Positions 18,378 through 26,954 of a stretch of DNA of 64,000 bases are shown here, one piece after another. Below the pieces are notes generated by a model that saw nothing but the letters and a program-made list of their open reading frames with translations, searched no databases and was not told the DNA's origin. Each line of letters begins with the position of its first letter. Position 1 is the first letter of the stretch. The translations under genes and the position numbers were made by a program. The stretch lies in NCBI GenBank assembly GCA_913061415.1, contig CAJXUD010000001.1, positions 62,001-126,000 of the forward strand, read 5' to 3'. This DNA is from an uncultured Oleispira sp. (GTDB lineage Bacteria; Pseudomonadota; Gammaproteobacteria; Pseudomonadales; Oceanobacteraceae).

Positions 18378-18410
18378 AGCCTCAGCTACTATAGAAAATA
18401 GGAGACACAC

Positions 18411-19637
18411 ATGAGCGAATATTCGATTTTTACTTCTGAGTCCGTTTCAGAAGGACACCCAGACAAAGTTGCCGATCAGATTTCTGATGCGGTTCTGGAT
18501 GCCATTATTGCCCGCGACCCGCATGCCCGTGTTGCTGTAGAAACACTAGTAAAAACCGGCATGGCGGTTGTTGCTGGCGAAGTAACAACGTCTTGCTATG
18601 TTGATCTTGAAGACATCGTTCGTGATGTGATCACAGGCATTGGTTATAACAGTTCTGATGTCGGTTTTGACGGCGCAACATGTGCGGTTCTTAACGGTAT
18701 TGGTAAGCAATCTGTTGATATTAACCAAGGTGTTGACCGTGCTAAGCCAGAAGATCAAGGCGCTGGTGACCAAGGTTTAATGTTTGGCTATGCGACGAAC
18801 GAAACAGAATCGTTAATGCCTGCCCCTGTTTATTACGCGCACCTATTGGTTCAACGCCAAGCTGAATTGCGTCGTAACGGCACACTTCCTTGGTTGCGTC
18901 CTGATGCAAAGTCTCAGGTTACGATCAACTACGAAGGTGAGCACCCGGTTGTTGATGCGGTGGTTCTTTCGACCCAGCACAATCCAGAAATCAGCCTTGA
19001 AGATCTTCGTAAAGAAGTTCTAGAGCACATCATTAAGCCGGTATTACCAGCCGAATGGTTAACCGAAAATACGCTTTACCACATCAACCCAACCGGTAAC
19101 TTTGTTATTGGTGGTCCTGTGGGTGATGCAGGTCTTACCGGTCGTAAGATCATTGTTGATACTTACGGTGGTATGGCTCGCCACGGTGGTGGTGCTTTCT
19201 CGGGCAAAGATCCTTCAAAAGTAGACCGCTCTGCGGCTTATATGGGGCGTTATGTCGCTAAAAATATCGTTGCCGCTGAATTAGCTGAGCGCTGTGAGAT
19301 TCAAGTTTCTTACGCGATTGGTGTTGCCGAGCCGACGTCGATTTCGGTGAATACTTTTGGCACAGGAAAGCTAGGCTCTGGAAAAGAAGGTGACATCGCG
19401 TTAGCGAAAGTGATTCGCGAAGTTTTCGACTTGCGCCCTTACGCAATTCAAAACCAGTTAGAGTTATTGAACCCTATGTATCAAATAACTGCAGCTTATG
19501 GTCATTTTGGTCGCGAGCCATTTGAACATACTTACGAATACGAAGATCGTGGTGAGAAGAAGTCGAAGACATTCACTGCTTTTACCTGGGAACGTACTGA
19601 TAAAATTGATGCGCTTAAAGCGGCAGCAAACGTTTAG
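18411..19637 (+). CDS. metK: S-adenosylmethionine synthetase
   Basis: A 408-residue methionine adenosyltransferase that makes SAM from ATP and methionine. It carries the signatures [21 protein letters not shown] near the N-terminus, [12 protein letters not shown], and the P-loop-like [19 protein letters not shown]. It is slightly longer than E. coli MetK (384); the extra length includes an insertion with [16 protein letters not shown] that is common in this subfamily. It begins 33 bp after the regulator gene with AGGAG upstream of the ATG, and is co-transcribed with ahcY. Confidence 0.97.
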   Translation: MSEYSIFTSESVSEGHPDKVADQISDAVLDAIIARDPHARVAVETLVKTGMAVVAGEVTTSCYVDLEDIVRDVITGIGYNSSDVGFDGATCAVLNGIGKQSVDINQGVDRAKPEDQGAGDQGLMFGYATNETESLMPAPVYYAHLLVQRQAELRRNGTLPWLRPDAKSQVTINYEGEHPVVDAVVLSTQHNPEISLEDLRKEVLEHIIKPVLPAEWLTENTLYHINPTGNFVIGGPVGDAGLTGRKIIVDTYGGMARHGGGAFSGKDPSKVDRSAAYMGRYVAKNIVAAELAERCEIQVSYAIGVAEPTSISVNTFGTGKLGSGKEGDIALAKVIREVFDLRPYAIQNQLELLNPMYQITAAYGHFGREPFEHTYEYEDRGEKKSKTFTAFTWERTDKIDALKAAANV

Positions 19638-19697
19638 CTTAATTTTAAACAGACAATAACTGTTTAATTTATAGAATAGAATTTTAAGAGAGAAAAT

Positions 19698-21095
19698 ATG
19701 ACGACTTTTACAGATTATAGTGTTGCAGCAAAAACCCCAGAAGCATTCAAAGCGGATGCTGATTGGGGCCGCATGGAAATTGATATCGCTGAAGGCGAAA
19801 TGCCAGCATTGATGGCATTGCGTGCTAAGTATAAAGCGACTCAACCTTTAGCGGGTGCGAAGATCATGGGTTGTATCCACATGACCATCCAAACTGCTGT
19901 TTTGATTGAAACGCTAGTAGACCTTGGCGCTGAAGTTCGCTGGTCTTCTTGTAATATCTTTTCTACACAAGACCACGCTGCTGCGGCCGTTGCCGCTGCT
20001 GGCGTCCCTGTTTTTGCTTGGAAAGGCGAAACAGACGAAGAGTTTTTGTGGTGTATTGAACAGACTATCTTGGCTGAAACTGGCTCTGATAAAGTATGGG
20101 ACGCTAACATCATTCTTGATGATGGTGGTGACTTGACTGAAATGGTTCATAACAAGTTCCCTCAGATGCTACCTGCTATCCACGGTATTTCTGAAGAGAC
20201 GACTACCGGTGTTCACCGTCTTCTTGAGATGATGGAAAAAGGCGAGCTTAAAGTTCCTGCCATCAACGTAAACGATGCGGTAACTAAGTCTAAGAACGAT
20301 AACAAGTACGGCTGTCGTCATTCTTTGAACGATGCTATTAAGCGTGGTACTGACCACCTTCTTGCGGGTAAAAAAGCGTTGGTTATCGGCTACGGTGACG
20401 TAGGTAAAGGTTCTGCTCAATCGCTAAACCAAGAAGGCATGATTGTTCGTGTTTCTGAAATCGACCCTATCTGCGCAATGCAAGCCTGCATGGACGGCTT
20501 TGAAGTGGTATCGCCTTACATCGACGGCATCAATACGGGCACTTTAGAAGGCATCAACAAAGACCTTCTTTCTAAAACAGACTTGATTGTTACTACAACG
20601 GGTAACGCCAACGTATGTGATAAGAACATGCTTCAGGCTCTTAAGTCTGGCGCGGTTGTTAGCAACATTGGTCACTTCGATAACGAAATCGATACGGCGT
20701 TTATGCGTGAGAACTGGGAATGGTTAGAAGTTAAACCACAGGTTCATAAGGTAATCCGTGGCGAAGGCAACGATCATTTGATCCTTCTTTCTGAAGGCCG
20801 TTTGGTTAACCTAGGTAACGCAACCGGTCACCCAAGCCGTATCATGGATGGCTCTTTCGCTAACCAGGTATTGGCTCAGATGTACCTTTGGGATGCTAAA
20901 TTTGCAGATCTTGCAGAAGCGGATAAAGCTGAAAACATCTACGTTAAAGTACTTCCTAAGAAGCTAGACGAAGAAGTGGCTGCTGATATGGTTGCTGGTT
21001 TTGGTGGTGTATTAACAACGCTGACTCAAGAGCAAGCAGACTACATCAACGTTCCTGTTGAAGGCCCATATAAGCCAGAGTCTTATAAGTACTAA
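19698..21095 (+). CDS. ahcY: adenosylhomocysteinase
   Basis: A 465-residue NAD-dependent hydrolase splitting S-adenosylhomocysteine into homocysteine and adenosine, which removes the inhibitor of methyltransferases. Key regions are [26 protein letters not shown], the NAD-binding motif [23 protein letters not shown] and the conserved C-terminus [16 protein letters not shown] lies upstream of the ATG. It is 60 bp after metK in the SAM-cycle operon. Its last 22 coding bases and stop are duplicated in the downstream repeat at 21073-21151. Confidence 0.97.
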   Translation: MTTFTDYSVAAKTPEAFKADADWGRMEIDIAEGEMPALMALRAKYKATQPLAGAKIMGCIHMTIQTAVLIETLVDLGAEVRWSSCNIFSTQDHAAAAVAAAGVPVFAWKGETDEEFLWCIEQTILAETGSDKVWDANIILDDGGDLTEMVHNKFPQMLPAIHGISEETTTGVHRLLEMMEKGELKVPAINVNDAVTKSKNDNKYGCRHSLNDAIKRGTDHLLAGKKALVIGYGDVGKGSAQSLNQEGMIVRVSEIDPICAMQACMDGFEVVSPYIDGINTGTLEGINKDLLSKTDLIVTTTGNANVCDKNMLQALKSGAVVSNIGHFDNEIDTAFMRENWEWLEVKPQVHKVIRGEGNDHLILLSEGRLVNLGNATGHPSRIMDGSFANQVLAQMYLWDAKFADLAEADKAENIYVKVLPKKLDEEVAADMVAGFGGVLTTLTQEQADYINVPVEGPYKPESYKY

Positions 21096-21151
21096 AGAGA
21101 AGCCTGAGTCTTATAAGTACTAAAGAGAAGCCTGAGTCTTATAAGTACTAA
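21073..21151. repeat. 28-bp tandem duplication of the ahcY 3' end
   Basis: Three copies at 21073-21100, 21101-21128 and 21129-21151 (last one truncated), unit AGCCTGAGTCTTATAAGTAC followed by TAAAGAGA. Copy 1 contains the true last codons and stop of ahcY and differs from the others at one base. Copies 2 and 3 are non-coding. The period is not a multiple of three, and the extra copies lie beyond the stop, so the protein is not altered. Replication slippage is the likely origin. Confidence 0.92.
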
Positions 21152-21169
21152 TTAATTATTAGTACCAAG

Positions 21170-21275
21170 ACTCGCCGCAGCTGTCTTTTTCAGCGAGTGG
21201 CATAGAGCCTATTCTACTTAGGCTCTAAAAATTTTGATATTAAGGCAGGTCGATTATTCGATCTGTCTTTTTTTT
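21170..21275 (+). promoter_or_regulatory. three-hairpin leader ending in a terminator before metF
   Basis: Three inverted repeats lie in series. ACTCGC/GCGAGT is at 21170-21175 and 21193-21198. TAGAGCCTA/TAGGCTCTA is at 21203-21211 and 21219-21227. A 10-bp stem with two G-U pairs (21244-21253 with 21258-21267, loop TTAT) is followed by T8 and ends 27 bases before the metF ATG. The last is a good intrinsic terminator. It either ends the ahcY transcript or acts as an attenuator for metF. No known SAM or SAH riboswitch fold was recognised. Confidence 0.65.
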
Positions 21276-21302
21276 GCCGCCAATACAACAAAAGGAGCTG
21301 TT

Positions 21303-22127
21303 ATGACTAAAATTAGCTTTGAATTTTTCCCTACTCAAACAGAAGCAGGCACGGAAAAATTATTAAAAGTACGTGATCGTTTGGCCCAAGAAAACCCTGA
21401 ATTTATCTCTGTCACCTACGGTGCAGGCGGCTCTACTCGTGGCCGCACTCGATCGATCGTACAATCTATACAAGAATCAAGCATTGCCGCAGCACCGCAC
21501 CTTTCTTGTGTAGGCGATAGTAAAGCAGACTTGCGTGAAATATTGCTCGACTATAAAGAAATGGGCATTAAACGTATTGTGACCTTACGTGGTGACCTAC
21601 CTTCTGGTGCCGGTATGGCCAATAGTGAATTACGCTACGCCAACGAACTGGTTGAATTTATCCGACAAGAAACAGGTGACCACTTCACCTTAGAAGTCGC
21701 TGCTTACCCTGAAATGCATCCACAGGCACCGAGCTTTGAAGACGACTTAAAAAACTTCGAACGTAAAGTAAAAGCCGGAGCGGACAGCGCCATTACTCAG
21801 TATTTCTTTAACGCGGACAGCTACTTTCACTTCGTAGACCGTGTACAAGCCATGGGCATCGAAATACCGATCATTCCCGGTATCATGCCAATCACCAACT
21901 ACTCAAAGCTTGCCCGTTTCTCAGATGCTTGTGGCGCTGAGATTCCACGCTGGATTCGTAAGCAACTAGAAGCTTATGGTGATGATAGCCAGAGTATTAT
22001 GAAGTTTGGTGAAGAGGTTGTTTCTAACTTGAGTCAAAAGCTATTGGATCAAGGCGCGCCAGGGATTCATTTTTATACTATGAATCAGGCTGAGCCTAGC
22101 TTGGCTATTTGGGATAATGTTAAATAA
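21303..22127 (+). CDS. metF: methylenetetrahydrofolate reductase
   Basis: A 274-residue FAD enzyme reducing 5,10-methylene-THF to 5-methyl-THF, the methyl donor for methionine synthesis. The TIM-barrel signatures are FEFFPTQTEAG, SVTYGAGGSTRGRT, LRGDLP, and ITQYFFNADSYFHFVDR; PIIPGIMPITNY follows. It is a little shorter than E. coli MetF (296). ATG 21303 has AAGGAG seven bases upstream; an in-frame TTG at 21234 lies inside the leader hairpins and is rejected. It completes the methyl cycle of metK and ahcY, but is separated from them by about 200 bp with a terminator-like hairpin. Confidence 0.95.
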   Translation: MTKISFEFFPTQTEAGTEKLLKVRDRLAQENPEFISVTYGAGGSTRGRTRSIVQSIQESSIAAAPHLSCVGDSKADLREILLDYKEMGIKRIVTLRGDLPSGAGMANSELRYANELVEFIRQETGDHFTLEVAAYPEMHPQAPSFEDDLKNFERKVKAGADSAITQYFFNADSYFHFVDRVQAMGIEIPIIPGIMPITNYSKLARFSDACGAEIPRWIRKQLEAYGDDSQSIMKFGEEVVSNLSQKLLDQGAPGIHFYTMNQAEPSLAIWDNVK

Positions 22128-22138
22128 TTACCTAAGAA

Positions 22139-22176
22139 GCTGTGTATTAATTTATTGCTAATACACAGTGTTTTTA
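22139..22176 (+). terminator. intrinsic terminator of metF
   Basis: The 10-bp stem CTGTGTATTA (22140-22149) / TAATACACAG (22159-22168) with a 9-base loop is followed by TGTTTTTA. It lies 12 bases after the metF stop codon and marks the edge of the accessory glycan island. Confidence 0.88.
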
Positions 22177-22308
22177 TACTCCCGCCCTTAGCCAATTAAA
22201 ACCAACAGTTAACCTATTAAGCCTGAATAAAACAGTTGTAAATAGATCAGAGGTTATGATTATGGTATTTTAGAACCAATTACGCGATATTATTTTCTAG
22301 GGCGAAAA

Positions 22309-23148
22309 GTGAATTTTAAAAAAATAAAGAATATTATTGCTCGTCAAAAATATCTAACGTCAGTCTACAACTTAACAAGTAGCAAGCACCCTCAAGATTT
22401 AGTCTATGAAGGCTTCTCAGGTTCTGCTGCTTTAGTCCCTATAGAAAAATGTCGTTCCAATATGCTTGGCTACACCACCAACGGCAACCCCTTTGTTAAA
22501 ACACTAAAAGCATATTCTGACAAAGAATCTGGTTACTCTGGCTCTTTATTAGAAGCGTATTATGAGCAATTTTGTCCTATCTCAATGCGAGCTGTATTAG
22601 AAAGTGACAATATAAACCTCGAAAAATACCATCCAATGGCAACGGTAATGCCTTGGAGTACAGCAACTCCAGATGAGAAATTCTTACGCGCTTGTATTGA
22701 TGTAAATGCCCCGAATATTCTCTCGAGAGAAGCCCATAAACTAGGCTTATCAACAAAAGATAGTTTTGGCTGGCAATATTTTGGGCCAATATCTGAAAAC
22801 CTCGGCCAGCTTGAATATGAAAGATTGATATCGGTATATAAGACGATCAAGGAAAATGGCTATCACCCAAATCAATACGGATATATTCATGGTCAATTTT
22901 TAGTAAATAATAAAGATTGGGTATGGGTTAATATTGGTGGTAAACACCGCTTTGCGACACTGGCTGCGCTTGAATTCAAAACAATACCAATTGCCTTAAG
23001 ATCTAGATCATCAGCATTATTCATTCATCGATCTGAAGCTGAGTATTGGCCAAACGTTAAGAACGGCCTTTTTACCAAGCAAGATGCGCTAGATATATTT
23101 GATCGGATAATGGCAGGAAGCTCCTATTATTCTTTAGATCAATGTTAG
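22309..23148 (+). CDS. uncharacterised protein with a possible ParB-like C-terminal fold
   Basis: A 279-residue cytoplasmic-looking protein that I do not recognise. It starts with GTG 22309 behind AGGG. The N-terminal half has DLVYEGFSGSAALVPIEKCRSNM and a conserved-looking block with NIL.REAHKLG. The C-terminal part contains GYIHGQFLVNNKDWVWVNIG, then GKHRFATLAALEFKTIPIAL. That G.HR...L...G...IP layout resembles the ParB/Srx-like nucleotide-binding fold, a loose resemblance only. It is the first gene of an AT-rich polysaccharide island, so a role in surface glycan assembly is inferred from context alone. Confidence 0.55.
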   Translation: MNFKKIKNIIARQKYLTSVYNLTSSKHPQDLVYEGFSGSAALVPIEKCRSNMLGYTTNGNPFVKTLKAYSDKESGYSGSLLEAYYEQFCPISMRAVLESDNINLEKYHPMATVMPWSTATPDEKFLRACIDVNAPNILSREAHKLGLSTKDSFGWQYFGPISENLGQLEYERLISVYKTIKENGYHPNQYGYIHGQFLVNNKDWVWVNIGGKHRFATLAALEFKTIPIALRSRSSALFIHRSEAEYWPNVKNGLFTKQDALDIFDRIMAGSSYYSLDQC

Positions 23149-23327
23149 AATATGACCTAGTTAGCCTAAAAGCAACCAGCATAGAGCATCTGTATAATTA
23201 AAAGTGCCTGTTCGTAACACGCCTAAATAATAGTTGCCATGTCACTCATTCTAAATAAACATACTGCTAATATGAATGATGCATTTTAAGTCAATCTCAA
23301 TTTTAAATAATGGAAGTAAAGTAGTAT

Positions 23328-24410
23328 ATGACGGATTATGAGATGTATTTAGTGTCTACACCCTTGCACTTGTTTCTAGCATCTGCAATCGCCTCCCAGC
23401 ACTCGGATAAAAAGCATATTTTAGTTTTTATTGACCAAGTAAGCGCTACTGATAATTTTTATTATGAGCAAGTAAATAATTGGAATGGCTCTCCCTTTGA
23501 AGAAACTTATATCTTTCCTGGTCGTATTAAAGGATTTATAGAGAAACGTAATTCAAGAAAAGAAATTTTCTCAGCACTTGATGTAATCATTGAGCAATTT
23601 AAACCTGCTCAAATTTATACTGGTAATGATCGCCGCATTGAATTTCAATATTCCATGTTTAAAAGCCAAGAGCATGGTGGAGCGAAAGGTAATTACATCG
23701 ATGAAGGTACATATACCTATTTAGGTAGACCACCATCATTAGGCATTGGAGATATGGTCATCGATAGCACCATCAAAAAAATAGCCTATGGCTTTTGGTG
23801 GAAAAATCCTCCAACTATTGGGGGGTCTGCTTGGATATCCAATGTTTATGCTGCATTTCCTGCTCTTGTGCATCCCTTACTTGAAGAAAAAAATCTTATT
23901 GAGCTTTCTTCAGAGTGGTTACAATCCGATAATCTCAATAATTTTTCAGCCCAGCTCTTAGCAACAAAAGACATTAACGCTGAATCCATCCAATCGATTG
24001 ATGTTCTTATCGCATTACCTCATGAATCTATTATTGCTAAGAATAAACACTACAAAGACTCCCTTATTAGTCTGATATCTCAACTTACAGCCCAAGGGAA
24101 GAATATTGCCGTTAAATATCATCCTCGAGATATAAAACAAGATGCTTTAGAAATTAAAGCAATTGGCTGCCAATTGATTCCTAAGCAAGTCAACTTTGAA
24201 GCGCTTTTGTTAATATTTCCCAAAAATAGAACTATTCTTGGCGATTTTTCTAGCGTTTTACTAAACGCACGCTGGTTACGTCCAGATTTAAGAGTCATTG
24301 CTGCTCTAGAAGACAAAACCTCTGTCTCAGAGCAACTCTATTCATTGTACACATCACTTAAAATAGAAATGGTTGATGTTAAAGACCTCAATTCTTTAGA
24401 TAATTTTTAA
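23328..24410 (+). CDS. sialyltransferase / polysialyltransferase-like glycosyltransferase
   Basis: A 360-residue GT-B-like enzyme beginning MTDYEMYLVSTPLHLFLASA, the opening typical of GT52 and polysialyltransferase-family proteins. It has all three motifs of bacterial sialyltransferases in the expected order: D/E-D/E-G at Asp125-Glu126-Gly127 (IDEGTYTY), HP at His265-Pro266 (KYHPRD), and S-S at Ser308-Ser309 (GDFSSVLLN). These form the CMP-sugar binding and catalytic region in that superfamily. No signal peptide. The donor could be CMP-sialic acid, CMP-Kdo or another sugar; no nucleotide-sialic acid synthesis genes are in the window. The yrbL-like gene follows after 8 bp. Confidence 0.72.
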   Translation: MTDYEMYLVSTPLHLFLASAIASQHSDKKHILVFIDQVSATDNFYYEQVNNWNGSPFEETYIFPGRIKGFIEKRNSRKEIFSALDVIIEQFKPAQIYTGNDRRIEFQYSMFKSQEHGGAKGNYIDEGTYTYLGRPPSLGIGDMVIDSTIKKIAYGFWWKNPPTIGGSAWISNVYAAFPALVHPLLEEKNLIELSSEWLQSDNLNNFSAQLLATKDINAESIQSIDVLIALPHESIIAKNKHYKDSLISLISQLTAQGKNIAVKYHPRDIKQDALEIKAIGCQLIPKQVNFEALLLIFPKNRTILGDFSSVLLNARWLRPDLRVIAALEDKTSVSEQLYSLYTSLKIEMVDVKDLNSLDNF

Positions 24411-24418
24411 GGGCCCTC

Positions 24419-25003
24419 ATGATGGATACGCCAATTTATTTAACGGACAAGCTCATTGTTGGAAAAGGACGTGATCGTATTTGTTATGAGCATCCTCATG
24501 ACTCCAGTCTCTGTATTGAAGTTTCTATTAGTAATGACAAACAGTCTAAGCGAGAAGTTAGTTATTTTAATTTTCTAAATAAAACAAACACTAATTTATC
24601 AAAGATTTCAGTATTTCGAGGGAAGGTCAAAACCAATAAGGGCTTAGGTTATACATTTGATTTAATTAGAGATCATGACAAAAAAATATCAAAAACACTA
24701 CGACAATGCTTAGAATTACAAGAGTTCTCAATTGAATGGATTCAACCCCAACTTAATGAGTTAAAAAACTACCTTATTGCTAATAAAATTTGTGTCAGAG
24801 ATATAAGCCCATCAAATATAAGCTGTGAAAGAACGCTGAATGGAGTAAATCTATTTATTATTGATGGCGTGAGCAATTCCAACATCAACCCTCTTACAAT
24901 AAGATTACAAAGCCTTGTAAACACATCAATAGATAAAGCTTGGAAGGGGTTGGAACGAAAGTTAGCTCGTATTGAACGAGCGCTAATGAGCAATAATGAA
25001 TGA
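24419..25003 (+). CDS. YrbL family kinase-like protein
   Basis: A 194-residue protein of the YrbL/PhoP-regulated family, a reduced protein-kinase fold. Signs are KGRDRICYEHPHDSSLCIEV at the nucleotide-binding end, the KREVSYFNFL helix, the catalytic-loop-like VRDISPSNISC, and FIIDGVSNSN in place of the DFG region. YrbL in enteric bacteria is a PhoP- and BasR-regulated protein of unknown biochemistry. Here the gene sits between a sialyltransferase-like gene and a WaaP-like kinase gene, overlapping the latter by 4 bp (ATGA). Modification of a lipopolysaccharide sugar is plausible but inferred. Confidence 0.78.
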   Translation: MMDTPIYLTDKLIVGKGRDRICYEHPHDSSLCIEVSISNDKQSKREVSYFNFLNKTNTNLSKISVFRGKVKTNKGLGYTFDLIRDHDKKISKTLRQCLELQEFSIEWIQPQLNELKNYLIANKICVRDISPSNISCERTLNGVNLFIIDGVSNSNINPLTIRLQSLVNTSIDKAWKGLERKLARIERALMSNNE

Positions 25004-25701
25004 TTAAACTATCTACCTTTCACCTTTTGAATAAAAGAACACAGTTCTTTTTAACGACAAGGTCCAATCTCAAGTTCAAAGAAAATTTAGTAAATGATAT
25101 TTTAGTCGATCATACCCCTTCACTCGTAGGAATTTTTAATGATTCAAAACTTATCATTAAATTTATTAGGGCAAGAAGCTGGCATGAATATTTAAAATTA
25201 CTATGGAATCACAGCCGCATAACAAAAGAAGTTGAGGGGAGCAATTTATTAACAAAGCTAGGACTTAGGGTTCCTGAAATCCATGAAGTGGGATATGGTA
25301 TTATTCCAAATGTTAACCATGAATTTCTAGGCTATTACGTTATGGAAAACCTTATACAGTCAGGTTTTCAAGAGCTATCTAAATTAATAAAAGAAGATAC
25401 CCTTAATGAAGCACTTCGTGGGATTATCATGAAATCTATTTATGATGGTCTTAAATCTATGAGAGATAATCATATTGTCTTCTCTGACTTTCATCTTGAC
25501 AATGTATTTGCCAATAGTCGTGGAGAGATAGTATGGATCGATGCAGGGGTGACCACTTATCGCTCATTTAATACTAAGAAGTTTACAAAAAAACATAACC
25601 ACTCAATTAGCCGCTATATAAATTATTCATATAGCGGACAGCAGCTACTTTTACCGCCTGAGAAAACAATGTTTTCCAGTTTATTACTCCCGATTGAATA
25701 G
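25000..25701 (+). CDS. lipopolysaccharide kinase (Kdo kinase / WaaP) family protein
   Basis: A 233-residue kinase-fold protein. The N-lobe contains KLIIKFIRARSWHEYLKLLW with an invariant-type lysine; KEVEGSNLLTKLGLRVPEI is the helix C and following strand; YYVMENL is the hinge; VFSDFHLDNVFA is the catalytic loop with Asp; and WIDAGVT is the metal-binding segment. These features fit the KdkA/WaaP group that phosphorylates Kdo or core heptose in LPS at the inner membrane. It is translationally coupled to the YrbL-like gene. Its 3' end overlaps the convergent O-antigen ligase gene by 18 bp. Substrate not determined. Confidence 0.8.
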   Translation: MIKLSTFHLLNKRTQFFLTTRSNLKFKENLVNDILVDHTPSLVGIFNDSKLIIKFIRARSWHEYLKLLWNHSRITKEVEGSNLLTKLGLRVPEIHEVGYGIIPNVNHEFLGYYVMENLIQSGFQELSKLIKEDTLNEALRGIIMKSIYDGLKSMRDNHIVFSDFHLDNVFANSRGEIVWIDAGVTTYRSFNTKKFTKKHNHSISRYINYSYSGQQLLLPPEKTMFSSLLLPIE

Positions 25702-26952
25702 GACTAAAGGCTTCTCATCATCGATATTAGCCAAACTAATTAGGCGAATAAGTACTAAGTTGATAATGAGGAAATAACCTATGCCTAGTTTCATTGAAAA
25801 GAAACTTTCACTCAGGCCATAAACCATATAACCGGTGACAACTGTTAATCCAGATAAGGCATAAAACCGCACTTCCTTGTTCTGACTACTAATATAATAA
25901 AACCGCAGAAGAAATAGATATAGGCCATATAGACTGAACAAGCCTAAAAGGCCTTTTGTACCCATTGTCCAGAATAAGTCACTGTGTGCATGTTCAAAGC
26001 CCCTCGCTGAAGGCGCTAAATTATTATCTGATATCATCTGGTCCTTTTTAGACAAGAACCCAACCCGAGCACTTCCTATTATGGGATCATCCATGAACTG
26101 CTCAACAGAAACTCGCCAGAACTCAAACCTTAAGCCAAGCGAGGTATTTGAATTACCACTAGTAAAATAGTTTTCAATATTTGAGTACGCGTTATTAATT
26201 CGGGATTCTATTTTTTGAGTAAATGGTAAGGCTATAAGGCATAGTGTAACAAGAAGGCCAAACGCTAATAAAATAGCTTTTCTTTTATTCTGAGCAGTTA
26301 TTATCTGATTGAGAATAAAACCACCTAAAAATAATACTAAAAATACCCAACCACCACGAGTCAGAGACCAAAGTGATCCTGCAACTCCTGCTACTGCGGC
26401 TAATAGCAATAAAACACGTACAACTAATTTTTGATTTTTATCTAAAGAAAGCACTAGGCTAACTAACCCTGTTGTTAAGGCAATATTTCCAAAAAATATA
26501 GGCTTACCATGCGTTTGCCAACCACGGGATCCGTTATTAAAGAACTCAATTCCTACGTTGTAGAGAACAAGAGCTCCAGACAATATAAGAATCGTATATA
26601 AATAATCTTTTGTGATTCTTGTCTGAATTAATACCGAAAGCACACCAAATACAAGAAGGTATGTCCAATGACTGCGGAAATCCTGTGTGAGAATATCTCC
26701 TTGAGCGCCATAACTGATAAGAGACGAGATGAAAATAAGACATGTAAATATAAGAAGTTGAATTTCGACCTTGTAGACCTCCTTTCTTAAAGGCAATAAA
26801 AGAAATAAAGGCAGTAACATAGGTAAATAAGTAAGCTGTGTTTGAGCTGGCTTAGAATTGAGATGCATAAACAGAAAGCAGATAGATATTAAAACCAACC
26901 CTATTCCATTAATATAGCTAAAGCTTCTATTCCATTTATTTAATGCATTCAT
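25684..26952 (-). CDS. O-antigen ligase family integral membrane protein (Wzy_C / WaaL-like)
   Basis: A 422-residue protein with about eleven hydrophobic helices and a large periplasmic loop between the late helices. The loop contains TSLGLRFEFWRVSVEQFMDD and the histidine motif FEHAHSDLFW; an earlier LTRGGWV is the arginine-containing signature of the Wzy_C family. Members attach undecaprenyl-linked glycans to lipid A core (WaaL), polymerise O-units (Wzy) or glycosylate pilins (PilO/PglL type). Here WaaL is favoured by the neighbouring LPS kinase and Kdo-transferase-like genes, but the adjacent type IV pilus cluster keeps pilin glycosylation open. It is the last gene of the minus-strand four-gene operon, two bases after the KpsS-like gene. 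Confidence 0.8.
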   Translation of the reverse strand: MNALNKWNRSFSYINGIGLVLISICFLFMHLNSKPAQTQLTYLPMLLPLFLLLPLRKEVYKVEIQLLIFTCLIFISSLISYGAQGDILTQDFRSHWTYLLVFGVLSVLIQTRITKDYLYTILILSGALVLYNVGIEFFNNGSRGWQTHGKPIFFGNIALTTGLVSLVLSLDKNQKLVVRVLLLLAAVAGVAGSLWSLTRGGWVFLVLFLGGFILNQIITAQNKRKAILLAFGLLVTLCLIALPFTQKIESRINNAYSNIENYFTSGNSNTSLGLRFEFWRVSVEQFMDDPIIGSARVGFLSKKDQMISDNNLAPSARGFEHAHSDLFWTMGTKGLLGLFSLYGLYLFLLRFYYISSQNKEVRFYALSGLTVVTGYMVYGLSESFFSMKLGIGYFLIINLVLIRLISLANIDDEKPLVLFNRE

Positions 26953-26954
26953 AA

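Noticed and set aside
19638-19697. SAH riboswitch before ahcY
   Set aside because: The metK-ahcY gap is only 60 AT-rich bases and shows no stem arrangement of the known SAH riboswitch.
21234-21240. SahR-like half-site TTGATAT upstream of metF
   Set aside because: Only one arm is present; no matching ATATCAA arm at the right distance was found, so it is not called an operator.
21234-21302. Upstream TTG start for metF
   Set aside because: It would translate through the terminator hairpin, and the added residues do not match the MetF family. ATG 21303 has a good AAGGAG site.
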